From Fermentibacter sp963718745 [NCBI: Candidatus Fermentibacterota bacterium] (GTDB taxonomy: Bacteria > Fermentibacterota > Fermentibacteria > Fermentibacterales): a stretch of 64,000 nucleotides of DNA. Of this stretch, positions 36,928-45,982 are shown in pieces. The position numbers and the translations under genes were made by a program. Positions within the stretch are counted from its first letter, which is position 1; each line of letters opens with the position of its first letter. The notes under the pieces are model-generated. The model searched no databases and was not told the origin of the DNA. It worked only from the letters and a program-made list of their open reading frames with translations. Location of the stretch: contig OY970370.1 of assembly GCA_963718745.1 (NCBI GenBank), positions 620,001-684,000 of the forward strand. The letters run 5' to 3'.

Positions 36928-37749
36928 TCAACCTCCCTGTCTCTGTCTCATGAAAAAAGAGGCCGTCTCGGCCAGCCCTGCGGCAAGAATCCTGAACTCC
37001 TCGAACCCGAGGGACTGGTCTCCGTCCGAGAGCGCCCTGTCGGGGTCGGGATGGATCTCGAGCAGCAGCCCGTCGGCGCCGCAGGCAATCGCAGCGTGGC
37101 ACATCGGCCCGACGAGGTCCCTCCTGCCGGTGGCGTGGCAGGGATCGACGATCACGGGAAGACCCGATTTCATCCGGGCCAGGGGAACCGCCGAGAGATC
37201 GAGCGTATTGCGGGTCCAGGTATCGAACGTCCTTATCCCGCGCTCGCAGAGCACGACGTTTCCGTTCCCCTCCGTGAGAATGTACTCGGCCGCGAGGAGC
37301 CATTCCTCGACGGTGGCCATGAAGCCGCGTTTCAGGAGCACCGGCATGCCCGAGCGCCCCAGCTCCGTGAGAAGCGTGAAGTTGTGCATGTTCCTGGCGC
37401 CTACCTGCAGCATGTCGACCGCTTCGGAAGCCGGTCCGATCTGGTCGCACGACATGACTTCGGTGACCACCGGCAGCCCCGTCTCGATGCGGATTTCGGA
37501 CAGGATGGAAAGCCCCTCCCTGCCAAGCCCCTGGAACTTGTGAGGCGATGTCCGCGGCTTCCAGGCACCCCCCCTGAGCATCCCGGCACCGGCTCGGGCC
37601 GCCTCCACCGCACATTCCCGCATCATCCCGGGATCCTCCACCGCGCAGGGTCCCGCGATCAGGATAGGCATCGTGCTCCCGAACACGACGGCACGCACCG
37701 CGCCGTCACGGCCTGCCCTGACTGTGATCCGGCCCGCGTACGCGCTCAT
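36928..37749 (-). CDS. aroF: 3-deoxy-7-phosphoheptulonate (DAHP) synthase, AroA-beta/KDOPS-like type
   Basis: 273 residues. It condenses phosphoenolpyruvate and erythrose-4-phosphate, the first shikimate step. Seen are ILIAGPCAVEDPGMM near 36-50 (metal-ligand Cys), RGGAWKPRTSPHKFQG near 69-84 (the KPRTS motif of DAHP synthases), LQVGARNMHNFTLL and LKRGFMATVEEWL. KPRTS separates it from the Kdo-8-P synthase later in this window. The 30-residue N-terminal part looks like a trimmed ferredoxin-like domain. The ATG overlaps the upstream AMP-ligase stop by 4 nt; the PFK gene follows within 5 nt. Confidence 0.9.
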   Translation of the reverse strand: MSAYAGRITVRAGRDGAVRAVVFGSTMPILIAGPCAVEDPGMMRECAVEAARAGAGMLRGGAWKPRTSPHKFQGLGREGLSILSEIRIETGLPVVTEVMSCDQIGPASEAVDMLQVGARNMHNFTLLTELGRSGMPVLLKRGFMATVEEWLLAAEYILTEGNGNVVLCERGIRTFDTWTRNTLDLSAVPLARMKSGLPVIVDPCHATGRRDLVGPMCHAAIACGADGLLLEIHPDPDRALSDGDQSLGFEEFRILAAGLAETASFFMRQRQGG

Positions 37750-39410
37750 TGCCGCGGTATTGAATGGATGATGCACGACATTATCGACCTGACCGCATCA
37801 TCCGACATCGGACCGGGGTTGTGGCCGGCCGCGTTCTCGAGCTGCTCCTCGACCCAGCCCGGATCGAAGGCGGTTCCGGAGAGGGAGACCGTGGAAGCCC
37901 TGTGGTTCAGCAGTCTGACTATCTCGACATCGGTCCGGAGCAGTTCGCCCTTCCAGTCCGCCGTGGAGGGCGGAGATCCGAGGGCCTTCCTGTCTATCTT
38001 CCCGCCCGGAGTCCTGGGCAGGTCGGGCACGAGATGAAACTTGTGAGGAATCTTGTAGTGGTCGAGCAGGCTTCTCAGGAACTCGCGGAGCGCGGCGGGC
38101 TGGAGTTCGCTCCCGGGGCGGGGGACGACCCTCGCGACCACGGTCTCGCCCCTGCCCGGGTACTCCTCGCCCGAGACGGCAACGTCCAGGACATCCGGAT
38201 GGCGCAGCACCGCAAGCTCCACCTCGAGCGGGAAGACCTTCTGTCCGGCGGATTTGATCAGCCCGCCCCTCCTGCCGAGGAAGTGGAGCGCTCCCCCCCC
38301 GCGCCGGAAGATGTCTCCCGTGAGGAACCAGCCGTCCCGGAAATGCTCCTCGGAGGACATCCGGTCCCCCGCGTACCCTCTGACGACGGCCTCTCCGCAG
38401 ATCCTGAGCTCGCCTTCCCCGTCGCCTTCCAGAACGGTCCCGTCGAGTCCCGCAAGCAGTGTCCCGTAGCCGTCTACGACCCTGCTCAGGCCTTCGGTGT
38501 TGGCGTCTCCGCACAGGGCCACGCCGGAAGTCTCCGTGCTCCCCCAGACGGGCACGACGTCGACTCCGGTCAGGGCGTGGAACCTCGACAGGAACTCCTG
38601 TGAAGAGTGCATCCCGCCTGCCTCCGCGATCCTCAGACGGCCGATGTCCGAATCCTCGCGCCCGGTGACCCTCGCAAGGCCGTCGAGCTGTGGCGGGAGC
38701 CCCATGAGTGCGGTGACGCCGGCCTCGGAGATGAGGCGGAGGGCGGATCTTGGATACCTGCCCTCGGTCAGGATGGTGGTCCCGCCGAGGAGGAGCCCGC
38801 GCATGAACAGCTCGTGGGGATGTCCTGACGCAGAGAAGAGGGACATGTGGACGTCCTCGTGCGTCAGGCCCAGGGTCAGGCAGACTGCCAGGGTATTCGA
38901 CAGGAGGGCGCGCTGGCTCACCGGGGCGACCTTGGGGAGCCCAGTCGAAGCCGAGGTCACGTTCATGTAGAAGTCGTCATCCGGCCGGACCTGCGGAAGA
39001 TCGTCAGGCGTCCTGCGGCCCTCCAGCACGGAATCCTGCTCGAACCTCAGGGCGCGGACGCCCCTCGGACCTGCTTGAGGTTCCGAGAAACAGAGCAGGA
39101 TCGAGCGGGGGGAGGGCGGCAGCATCTTCCGGGCGGCCGTCTCCGGCCAGTCCGGCGATACGGACATGAAGCGGCATCCGATCGAGGAGATCGCAGTGAA
39201 GGATACGGGGAGCATCACGGTCTTCCCGCAGCGCACCCCGACCGTATCCCCTTCCCGGACCCCGGCCTCCCTGAGGAGGGAGGCCAGGTTCAGGCTCGCT
39301 CCGAGCCAGTCCGAGAACGAGAGACCGGTCTTGTCGTCTCTCAGCGCAGGCTTTCCGGGGCGTGAAGACGCCGAGGCTTCCAGAAGGCCGTGCACCGTAT
39401 TCGGGAGCAC
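37746..39410 (-). CDS. AMP-dependent acyl/aryl-CoA ligase-like protein
   Basis: 554 residues of the ANL superfamily. The adenylate P-loop is degenerate (NVTSASTGLPKVAPVSQ near 151-167, with Ala for Gly). VPVWGSTETSGVALCG near 286-301 is the A5 motif. DGWFLTGDIFRRGGGALHFLGRRGGLIKSAGQKVFPLEVE near 355-394 includes the A8 hinge, and LPRTPGGKIDRKALG near 495-509 holds the catalytic Lys. The substrate could be fatty or aromatic acids, or a carrier protein. The start is GTG. It lies just ahead of DAHP synthase and 8 nt after the SPFH gene. Confidence 0.83.
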   Translation of the reverse strand: MLPNTVHGLLEASASSRPGKPALRDDKTGLSFSDWLGASLNLASLLREAGVREGDTVGVRCGKTVMLPVSFTAISSIGCRFMSVSPDWPETAARKMLPPSPRSILLCFSEPQAGPRGVRALRFEQDSVLEGRRTPDDLPQVRPDDDFYMNVTSASTGLPKVAPVSQRALLSNTLAVCLTLGLTHEDVHMSLFSASGHPHELFMRGLLLGGTTILTEGRYPRSALRLISEAGVTALMGLPPQLDGLARVTGREDSDIGRLRIAEAGGMHSSQEFLSRFHALTGVDVVPVWGSTETSGVALCGDANTEGLSRVVDGYGTLLAGLDGTVLEGDGEGELRICGEAVVRGYAGDRMSSEEHFRDGWFLTGDIFRRGGGALHFLGRRGGLIKSAGQKVFPLEVELAVLRHPDVLDVAVSGEEYPGRGETVVARVVPRPGSELQPAALREFLRSLLDHYKIPHKFHLVPDLPRTPGGKIDRKALGSPPSTADWKGELLRTDVEIVRLLNHRASTVSLSGTAFDPGWVEEQLENAAGHNPGPMSDDAVRSIMSCIIHSIPRQ

Positions 39411-39418
39411 TTGCCCGG

Positions 39419-40546
39419 CTACTCCACCTTTTTGCCGCAGTCGGGGCAGAACTTGCTCCCCTGCGGGATCTCAGCACCGCAACTGCATGTCGTCCCGCCG
39501 AGTTTCTGCCCGCACTCCGGACAGAACCTGGCTCCGTTGGTGATGACGGCCTTGCAGTTGGGGCAGGTGGCCCCCATGGCTTTGCCGCACTCCGGGCAGA
39601 ACTTCCCGGCGGGCACCTGCTTCGAGCACGACGGACACACCATCAGGGCGGCGGCGGCCTGAGCAGGCTGGGACTGCATGGCCTGCCCTCCGGCCAGCGA
39701 CTGGGTCATCATCTGTGCCATCGTCGCGCCCATGCCGACTCCGGCGCCGAGCCCCACGCCCGTGGCCGCCCCGCCTCCGCCCGCTTCGTTCTGGGCGGCA
39801 TCGCTGATGGCGGTCGCGGTCTTGTATCTCATATAGGCGTTCATGTCTCCCAGGGCTCCCATCGAGGAGCGTTCGTCGATGCGCTTCTGGACTTCTTCGG
39901 GCGGGGTGATCGCATTGATGTAGAAGTCGACGAGCTGGATTCCGTACTTCTCGAAGTCATCGGCGAGCTTCGCCTTGCCGAGCGTTGCGATCTCGTCGTA
40001 GACCCTGGCGAGGTCGAAGATGCTCTCCATCGTCTCCCCGAGGAGATCGGCGAGCCTGGAGATTATGATGTTCTTGAGGAAGGACTCGATCGTGTCCGTG
40101 GTGTAGCGCCCCTCGGTCCCCACCAGCTTGTTGATGAAGATCAGGCTCTCGTTGACCTTGATCGAGAACTGACCGAAGGCCCGCAGGCGCACCATCGACA
40201 GTTCCTTGTCGCGGAAGAGTATGGGCTCCTTGGTGCCCCACTTCATCTCCACGAAGGTCTTCTTGTTCACGTAGTAGACTTCGGCCCTGAATGGCGAACC
40301 CTCGCCCTCGAAGGCCATCCCCACGAGCTCGGTGAGGAACGGGATGTTCTGGGTCGTGAGGGTGTGGCGGCCGGGTCCGAGGACGCCCATTGCCTTCCCG
40401 TCCCGGAAGAAGACCGCTTCCTGGCTCTCGCGGACTACGAGCTGGCTTCCGATCCGGAACTCCCCGGAACCGGACTGCGGTTCCCTGTGGACGATTTCCT
40501 TCCCGGTGTCATCGAGCCATTCGATGATTTCGAGTCTCTTGACCAT
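39419..40546 (-). CDS. SPFH-domain protein with C-terminal zinc-ribbon array
   Basis: 375 residues. An SPFH domain (about 40-230) has no membrane helix in front of it. A Gly/Ala/Met-rich linker follows (GVGLGAGVGMGATMAQMMTQ), then zinc-ribbon pairs: CPSC/CPEC, CPNC/CPEC and CSC/CPDC between residues 295 and 372, making three double-Cys ribbons. The domain set matches YdjI-like 'SPFH plus zinc ribbon' proteins described as virion-core-protein-like. They are thought to act in membrane stress with PspA-type partners. It lies 19 nt after a small helical protein gene, a probable partner. Confidence 0.85.
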   Translation of the reverse strand: MVKRLEIIEWLDDTGKEIVHREPQSGSGEFRIGSQLVVRESQEAVFFRDGKAMGVLGPGRHTLTTQNIPFLTELVGMAFEGEGSPFRAEVYYVNKKTFVEMKWGTKEPILFRDKELSMVRLRAFGQFSIKVNESLIFINKLVGTEGRYTTDTIESFLKNIIISRLADLLGETMESIFDLARVYDEIATLGKAKLADDFEKYGIQLVDFYINAITPPEEVQKRIDERSSMGALGDMNAYMRYKTATAISDAAQNEAGGGGAATGVGLGAGVGMGATMAQMMTQSLAGGQAMQSQPAQAAAALMVCPSCSKQVPAGKFCPECGKAMGATCPNCKAVITNGARFCPECGQKLGGTTCSCGAEIPQGSKFCPDCGKKVE

Positions 40547-40565
40547 TTCAGTCCTCTCCGGGCCG

Positions 40566-41093
40566 CTACTCGATCGGCCTGTTGCGCTCGAGATCGATCA
40601 GAAGATTGCTCCTCGACGTCATCTTTTCACTGAGCTTGAAGAGCTGGTCCAGCATGCCCCCGGCGTGAGCGGAAATGGGTTCGCCCGCCCTGGCGGCCTC
40701 CGCCAGCGACTTCAGCGCCGTCTCCAGCAGGGCGACATCCTCGGCCAGGGCGGAGTCGAACTGGTACAGGCTGTCCAGCTCCTCCTCGCGCACCTTGTGG
40801 ACGTCGAACCAGCCGCGGTATCCCCTCTCGGCGAAACGGATCTCGTCGGTGACCTGCTCGAGCCGCTTCACGAGACGGTCCATGTCGCCTGCCGCAGTCA
40901 GGGCGGACGGTCCGCGAAGGCTGTTGATGGCTTCGTTGAGGCCGATCCTGACACCCTCCAGCTTCTGCACGAGCATGGTCCGCAGCAGCTGGTCGTTGTC
41001 GCGGCGCTCTTCCTTGTTCTTGTATCCCTTGTACCCCGGAATGAGCCTGATCGCCTTTTCCAGGAAGCCTAGTTTCCTCTCGTCATCGCCCAT
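40566..41093 (-). CDS. Helical cytoplasmic protein paired with the SPFH/zinc-ribbon gene
   Basis: 175 residues, predicted mostly alpha-helical and charged, without signal or membrane segment. It begins MGDDERKLGFLEKAIRLIPGYKGYKNKEERRDNDQLLR. The IPGYxGYxxKExRRxxD segment recurs in uncharacterised bacterial proteins. The start at 41093 has AAAGG 8 nt upstream; the ATG at 41102 abuts that site and is less likely. It is followed after 19 nt by the SPFH/zinc-ribbon gene, which suggests a membrane-stress or scaffold role. This is inference. Confidence 0.68.
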   Translation of the reverse strand: MGDDERKLGFLEKAIRLIPGYKGYKNKEERRDNDQLLRTMLVQKLEGVRIGLNEAINSLRGPSALTAAGDMDRLVKRLEQVTDEIRFAERGYRGWFDVHKVREEELDSLYQFDSALAEDVALLETALKSLAEAARAGEPISAHAGGMLDQLFKLSEKMTSRSNLLIDLERNRPIE

Positions 41094-41151
41094 GTCAGCC
41101 ATCCTTTCCCTTTTGGCGTCACTCGTCAAGATACGACCGGGCAAAGGCCCG

Positions 41152-42153
41152 TCAATGCTGTCCCGCCCTCGCTTGCCTGATGTTGGCATAATGCCCGGAG
41201 AGGGTCTGTGCGAACAGGTGTGCCCCCGTACCGTCCTCCCTGCTGACGAAGTACATGAAGCCCGATCCGGTGTCGGGCCTGGCCACGGCCTCGATCGAGG
41301 AGAGGCCTGGAGAGCATATGGGTCCCGGGGGAAGCCCCGGGTGCAGATACGTGTTGTAGGAGCTCTCGATGCGGAGATCTGCGAACGAGAGCCTCTCCCT
41401 CACGCTCCCGAGGGCGTACTGGACCGTGGCGCAGCTCTCCAGCCTCATTCCGGCCGCCAGCCTGTTGAGGAATACGCCTGCCACGAGGGGGCGCTCCGAG
41501 TCGAGCCTGGCTTCACGCTCCACGATCGACGCGAGTATGACGGCCTCGCGATCCGACAGGCCCTGTTCCTCGAAACAGTCGCTCCACGAGGGATCCCACC
41601 TCGAAAACCCGGTCTCGGTCATCCTCCCGAGGACGCCTGCGGCGTCTACCGTGTCGGCGAATTCGTAGGTCTCCGGGAACAGGTATCCCTCGAAGCCGGG
41701 TATACCGAGTTCATTCCTGAGCGAATCGTCCGCCGCGGCAGCTTCGAGGCTGTCGAGGGGAATCTCCAGGTTCGCCGATATCAGAGCGAGCGTCTCCTCC
41801 ATCCGAAGGCCCTCGGGCACCGTCACCCAGTGAGTGGGCTCGGGGATGACCTCCCCTGCCGCTATCATCAGGAGGATGCTGTCCGGGTCCATCGAGCCGT
41901 CGAGGAGGTAGCTCCCCGCCTGGAAGTGCCTCGATATACCGAGGGACCTCGCCCTGAGGAGCAGATAGAAACGGGAGCGGGCCAGCCCGGAATCCTCAAG
42001 GGCACGGGCGACGGTCGAGGCTCCCCAGCCCTTCTCGACTACGAATACGATCTCCCTGCCGCCTCCGGGAGCGTTCGAGCACCAGGTCCAGTATGCGAAA
42101 GCAAGGGCGCCCGTCAGCATCAGAAGGATGAGGATCCTGATCGACCTGCTCAT
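41152..42153 (-). CDS. mltG: Endolytic peptidoglycan transglycosylase MltG
   Basis: 333 residues. An N-terminal membrane anchor (ILILLMLTGALAFAYWTWC) is followed by a LysM-like region (WVTVPEGLRMEETLALIS) and the YceG catalytic core: FEGYLFPETYEF near 158-169 and ILASIVEREARLDSERPLVAGVFLNRL near 209-235 with the catalytic Glu. YLHPGLPPGPICSPG near 273-287 is also typical. MltG cuts nascent glycan strands in the periplasm. Its ATG overlaps the ruvX stop by 4 nt, a common gene pair in bacteria. Confidence 0.94.
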   Translation of the reverse strand: MSRSIRILILLMLTGALAFAYWTWCSNAPGGGREIVFVVEKGWGASTVARALEDSGLARSRFYLLLRARSLGISRHFQAGSYLLDGSMDPDSILLMIAAGEVIPEPTHWVTVPEGLRMEETLALISANLEIPLDSLEAAAADDSLRNELGIPGFEGYLFPETYEFADTVDAAGVLGRMTETGFSRWDPSWSDCFEEQGLSDREAVILASIVEREARLDSERPLVAGVFLNRLAAGMRLESCATVQYALGSVRERLSFADLRIESSYNTYLHPGLPPGPICSPGLSSIEAVARPDTGSGFMYFVSREDGTGAHLFAQTLSGHYANIRQARAGQH

Positions 42154-42533
42154 GACATGGCCTTGTACCTTTCCAGAAGGACCATCGCGGCCAGGGAATC
42201 AGTCCTGCCGGTCCTCCTCGCGTGCCTCACCGGGAGGGCCTTCGCCTCGGCCGTACTACCGCGCTCTGGGACGAGGACCACTTCCATGCCCAGCTCCCGG
42301 ATTGCACCGGCAAGTGATTCGATCTCGACCGAGAGCTCCGTCGGCCGTCCACCCGATGCCAGGGGCAGACCGAGCACCACGAGTTCCAGGCCGCAATCGC
42401 GTTTCATCTCCTCTATCCTGGCGATGACGGCCTTCCATCCGCCGCCCATCACGGGCTCGGACGGGAGCGGCAGGCCCTCGACCAGGACGGCGACACCGGT
42501 CCTTGCCCTCCCATAGTCGAATGCCGCTATCAG
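42150..42533 (-). CDS. ruvX: RuvX/YqgF Holliday-junction-resolvase-like nuclease, CTG start likely
   Basis: 127 residues of RNase H fold. FDYGRARTGVAV near 5-16 carries the first Asp, LELVVLGLPLASGGRPTELS the G-L-P motif, and RTGRTDSLAAMVLLERY near the end the last conserved Asp. YqgF-family proteins take part in 16S rRNA end processing or resolve junctions. No ATG, GTG or TTG occurs in frame near the start. CTG at 42533 has AGGAGGAGGG just upstream and overlaps the permease stop as CTGA, like the ATGA overlaps elsewhere here. The chain starts LIAAFDYGR. Confidence 0.82.
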   Translation of the reverse strand: MIAAFDYGRARTGVAVLVEGLPLPSEPVMGGGWKAVIARIEEMKRDCGLELVVLGLPLASGGRPTELSVEIESLAGAIRELGMEVVLVPERGSTAEAKALPVRHARRTGRTDSLAAMVLLERYKAMS

Positions 42534-44200
42534 AAGTCCCTCCTCCTGAAGCTTGCGAGCGCACCGCGCATCGACCCGATCGACACAAGCGCGGTGAGCG
42601 GCAGGATGAAGAGGGCGACTCTCCCGAGGGAGGCGACCATGGCTCCCTCGTGGAATCCCTCCGAGAGATAGGCCCTCGTAGCGAAGGATATCGTCGTGAC
42701 CATCGCGAGCACATAGCCCATCGAGGCGAAGGCGGCCACGATGCCTCCCTGCCCGCTGGCGATGCTGGCGGGGCTGTTGTCGGAGAAGCTCGGATAAACA
42801 GCTCCCAGAGCCGTATTGATGCTCGACAGCGCGATCGCCATGAGGACTATCGCGGCAAGAGTCTCGAGCAGGAACACCCCGCCCGCTCCCATGCGCATCG
42901 AGGAGAGTATCCCGGCTCCCAGCATGAGCGGCAGGACGAAGAACATGGAGGTCGACCACTTGGAAGAGAGCAGGATGCTCCTCGCACGGGGGATCTGGAG
43001 GAGGAACGGGAGCCCGGGGCCCTCGATGCTCATCGACGGAAAGGAGAACCGCACCAGCAGGGTCGCCATGACGAAACCCGAGAAGGAGATGTTCATGAAG
43101 ACGGCGACTCCGAGCCAGATCCTCTGGGCGTAGTCGATCTCGAACTGGTCGAGATTGCCGGCATACATGAGGAACATTCCCGCAAGGAGCGCAAGCTGGC
43201 TCCACTGGACCGGGTCCCTGGAGAAGAGGAGGATGTCCTTCTCGAAAAGAGCTCGACCAGGTCCGCCGGACCTGAAGACGAACCCGGCCGAGAGAGCCCT
43301 GCCGGATTCGCCGCACATCGCCGCGTGCCTCGCCCTGAAGCCCCTGGCCGTGAGCAGGAGGGCGGCCGCCGCGAGCAGCACGGCCTCTCCCGTGAGGATC
43401 AGGGCGGCCCTCGAGGTGTAGGCGCCTGCGCCGGGGCTGCCGATCCCGCCGACGACCGAGCCGAAGAGCGAGTGGGGCCACGGGGAGTGGCCGGCCCCGG
43501 GGAGCCCCGCGACGAATCTGTGGACCGCCTGGAGATCTCCTGCACTGCTGTCCGGGATCACTATCGAATCGGGCTTCATGCCCTGGAAGTAGCCGATAAT
43601 GAGCAGTGCGGCTCCGATGGCCACCCCAGAGGCGCCGCGCTTGAGCCCCTTCATGCTCCCCATCCTGGAAAGGGCTGCCAGCACGATAGAGCCGGATGCA
43701 ACCGAGGCCGTGACGAGCGGAAGCAGCAGCGCGGTCCCTGCGAAGGCCGCAGAGCGGCTCCCGGTGACCGAGGCGAAGGCGAGGATCACCGGCACCCCGA
43801 TCAGCATCGTGGACCATCCCGCATAGTACCAGCTCTCCGCAGTCCTGAAGACCGCCACCGCGCTGGAGGGGACCGGCAGGCTCATCAGCAGGGATGTCTC
43901 CCTGGAGCGGTAGAGGATCGAGATGCCGCTTATGAGGGAGGAGACGGCGAGGAAGACGGAGAAGGCCATGAAGGCCGAAGTCAGCAGCCGGCTGGAGAGG
44001 GCCAGACCGAAACCGGTGTCGTCCAGCGCCACGAGCCTTCCGAACAGGAACCTGAACAGGAAGTACATCCCGGGAGCGATGAGCCCTACGGTGATGAGCC
44101 CGGCGAACAGCTTGAGCCTGTTGACTTCCCACATGGATGCGACCGACCCGCGGATGGATCTGGTCTTCGTGGCGAGCAGGAGGAGGACTACCCTGAACAC
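42530..44200 (-). CDS. ABC-2-type exporter permease-like membrane protein
   Basis: About 556 residues with roughly twelve membrane helices. The first 60 residues (LLLLATKTRSIRGSVASMWEVNRLKLFAGLI) resemble the 'putative ABC exporter' N-terminus, and RSRETSLLMSLPVPSSAVAVFRTAESW near 130 matches the linker found in that family. An ATP-binding partner is not adjacent. The start is uncertain: GTG at 44200 gives a plausible N-terminus, but no good ribosome site is seen. ruvX overlaps its end. It is divergent from the M28 peptidase gene, with about 137 bp between starts. Confidence 0.68.
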   Translation of the reverse strand: MFRVVLLLLATKTRSIRGSVASMWEVNRLKLFAGLITVGLIAPGMYFLFRFLFGRLVALDDTGFGLALSSRLLTSAFMAFSVFLAVSSLISGISILYRSRETSLLMSLPVPSSAVAVFRTAESWYYAGWSTMLIGVPVILAFASVTGSRSAAFAGTALLLPLVTASVASGSIVLAALSRMGSMKGLKRGASGVAIGAALLIIGYFQGMKPDSIVIPDSSAGDLQAVHRFVAGLPGAGHSPWPHSLFGSVVGGIGSPGAGAYTSRAALILTGEAVLLAAAALLLTARGFRARHAAMCGESGRALSAGFVFRSGGPGRALFEKDILLFSRDPVQWSQLALLAGMFLMYAGNLDQFEIDYAQRIWLGVAVFMNISFSGFVMATLLVRFSFPSMSIEGPGLPFLLQIPRARSILLSSKWSTSMFFVLPLMLGAGILSSMRMGAGGVFLLETLAAIVLMAIALSSINTALGAVYPSFSDNSPASIASGQGGIVAAFASMGYVLAMVTTISFATRAYLSEGFHEGAMVASLGRVALFILPLTALVSIGSMRGALASFRRRDF

Positions 44201-44337
44201 GTCGGGAACATAAGGAAACCGCCGATCCGGTGCATCTCTCGCCGCGGGATCGCATCTCCCGGCGCCGGGGCGTCCCCGTGCATATATTCGCAGGACAGGC
44301 AAGGCAAGCTGTCCAACGAACCCAACGGAGGTCGGAT

Positions 44338-45879
44338 TTGCTCCAGATAATGTTTCTGCTGACTGTTCCAGTCCTGCAGCCGAGCCTCCCGGCCGATCTC
44401 GTGCTGATAGAGCAGGACGTGAGGACGGTTTCCGGCGAGGGCTGGTTCGAAGCGCTCGACATCGTCTTCAGGGACAGGGACTACTTCGTGGCTCTCTCCA
44501 CGGATCCGGGGAGCATCCGGGCCGCGTCGACCACCCTCCTCGAAGGACCTTTCCGCCTCGAGGACGTCGCGCTCGTTCACCTGAGCGGCTCAGGAGGCGC
44601 GATGGAGCTCGGGCTCATCGGCGAACCCCTCCTGGTGCGAGGCGACATCGCGATAGTCAACCGGCCGGAGGATGCATCGCCTTTCGCGGGGCTGCCCGGC
44701 ATCAGACTGATATCTCCCCTCAGGGTGATCCGTACGTCGGCGTTCTCGTCCATCATGCCCACCGGCGGACAGGACGGGATGATAGACGAAATGGTGTCAG
44801 CCGTGAGCGAGGACAGCATCATGGCGGTCATCCAGCATCTGGAGGACTACGGCACCAGGCTCTGCATTGAGGACGAGTACGACCAGGCCGCTGCATGGGT
44901 GGACCAGTGGTTCGGGCTGCACTGGATACCCTGCGAGCAGCAGTGGTTCACATTCTACAGCAACCAGACGAGCAACGTTATTGCCGAGATACCGGGCGCG
45001 ATATCGCCCGACTCGATCTACATCATCTGCGGCCACCTCGATTCCATCACATGGCCGATCGAGGACACCGCCCCCGGTGCCGACGACAACGCCAGCGGTT
45101 CCGCCACCGTGATCGAGGCAGCCAGGGTCATGGCGCCCTATCAGTTCAGGTACACGGTCAGGTTCATCTGCTTCAGCGCGGAGGAGGTAGGTCTCTTCGG
45201 GAGCGAATTCTACGCCCAGTCGGCCTCCGCGGCCGGCGACGAGATCCTCGGCGTGATCAACCTGGACATGATCCTCTTCGCTCCTGCCGGATATGATTCC
45301 CTGTGGATCCCCTACGACTCCCAGTCGCAGGCGCTGGCCGAAGCCGTGGCGCAGGCGATGGACACCTACGTGCCGGCGCTCGACGTCGTCACCGAATACG
45401 ATCCCTCGGCCACCTACAGCGACCATTCCTCGTTCTGGAACTACGGCTACCCGGCCGTTCTCGGCATCGAATACGCGGTAGACGACAACCCGTACTACCA
45501 CACCACGACCGACCTGCTCGCGAACTACACCGGGTACTGGCCGTTCGGCACGGACTGCGTAAGGGCGTCGGTTGCGGCGCTTGCGACGCTTGCCCAGCCC
45601 GTCGGTCCTTCGGGCATCCCCGATGCGGCCCGGGAGTTCCTGCTGTCGATCTCCCCCAACCCCGCATCAGGGAGCGCGGTCCTGACGCTGTGCGGCACCC
45701 CTGCCGGCCCGATCCCGTGCAGGGTCTTCGGCGTCGACGGAAGGACAGCGGCGGAGTTCTCCCTCGACGGCGCCGCGCCGTTCGATCTCGACGTCTCCGG
45801 ACTGCCCTCCGGGGTCTACATGGTCAGATGGGAGAGGGCAGGGATCTCGGGAGCCTCGAGGATGGTAGTCATCGACTGA
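44338..45879 (+). CDS. Secreted M28-family aminopeptidase with C-terminal sorting-type domain
   Basis: 513 residues. TTG at 44338 has GGAGG 6 nt upstream and begins a signal peptide (LLQIMFLLTVPVLQPSLPA). The M28 zinc sites are visible: ICGHLDS, PGADDNASGSATVIEAA, FSAEEVGLFGSEFY, GVINLDMI and YYHTTTD supply His, Asp, Glu-Glu, Asp and His. The last 80 residues start FLLSISPNPASGSAVLTL and end LPSGVYMVRWERAGISGASRMVVID, typical of type 9 secretion-like sorting domains in FCB bacteria. It is likely exported and cell-attached or released, cutting N-terminal residues from peptides. Confidence 0.9.
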   Translation: MLQIMFLLTVPVLQPSLPADLVLIEQDVRTVSGEGWFEALDIVFRDRDYFVALSTDPGSIRAASTTLLEGPFRLEDVALVHLSGSGGAMELGLIGEPLLVRGDIAIVNRPEDASPFAGLPGIRLISPLRVIRTSAFSSIMPTGGQDGMIDEMVSAVSEDSIMAVIQHLEDYGTRLCIEDEYDQAAAWVDQWFGLHWIPCEQQWFTFYSNQTSNVIAEIPGAISPDSIYIICGHLDSITWPIEDTAPGADDNASGSATVIEAARVMAPYQFRYTVRFICFSAEEVGLFGSEFYAQSASAAGDEILGVINLDMILFAPAGYDSLWIPYDSQSQALAEAVAQAMDTYVPALDVVTEYDPSATYSDHSSFWNYGYPAVLGIEYAVDDNPYYHTTTDLLANYTGYWPFGTDCVRASVAALATLAQPVGPSGIPDAAREFLLSISPNPASGSAVLTLCGTPAGPIPCRVFGVDGRTAAEFSLDGAAPFDLDVSGLPSGVYMVRWERAGISGASRMVVID

Positions 45880-45982
45880 TGCGAGCCCGGATCGCAGCGT
45901 GGTGACGCCACCCGGTCCGCCCTTCCGGAGCCGCCCGGGGAACCGCGCCGGCACAGGCCCGCCAGGCTGTGGCGAGGCCGGA

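Noticed and set aside
42503-44350. Long plus-strand frame opposite the ABC-2 permease
   Set aside because: Composition is charged and repetitive as expected of antisense to membrane helices; no start site or domain.
42534-44462. Upstream extension of the ruvX frame by more than 600 codons
   Set aside because: It lies wholly inside the permease gene in another frame; only the last 127 codons match RuvX.
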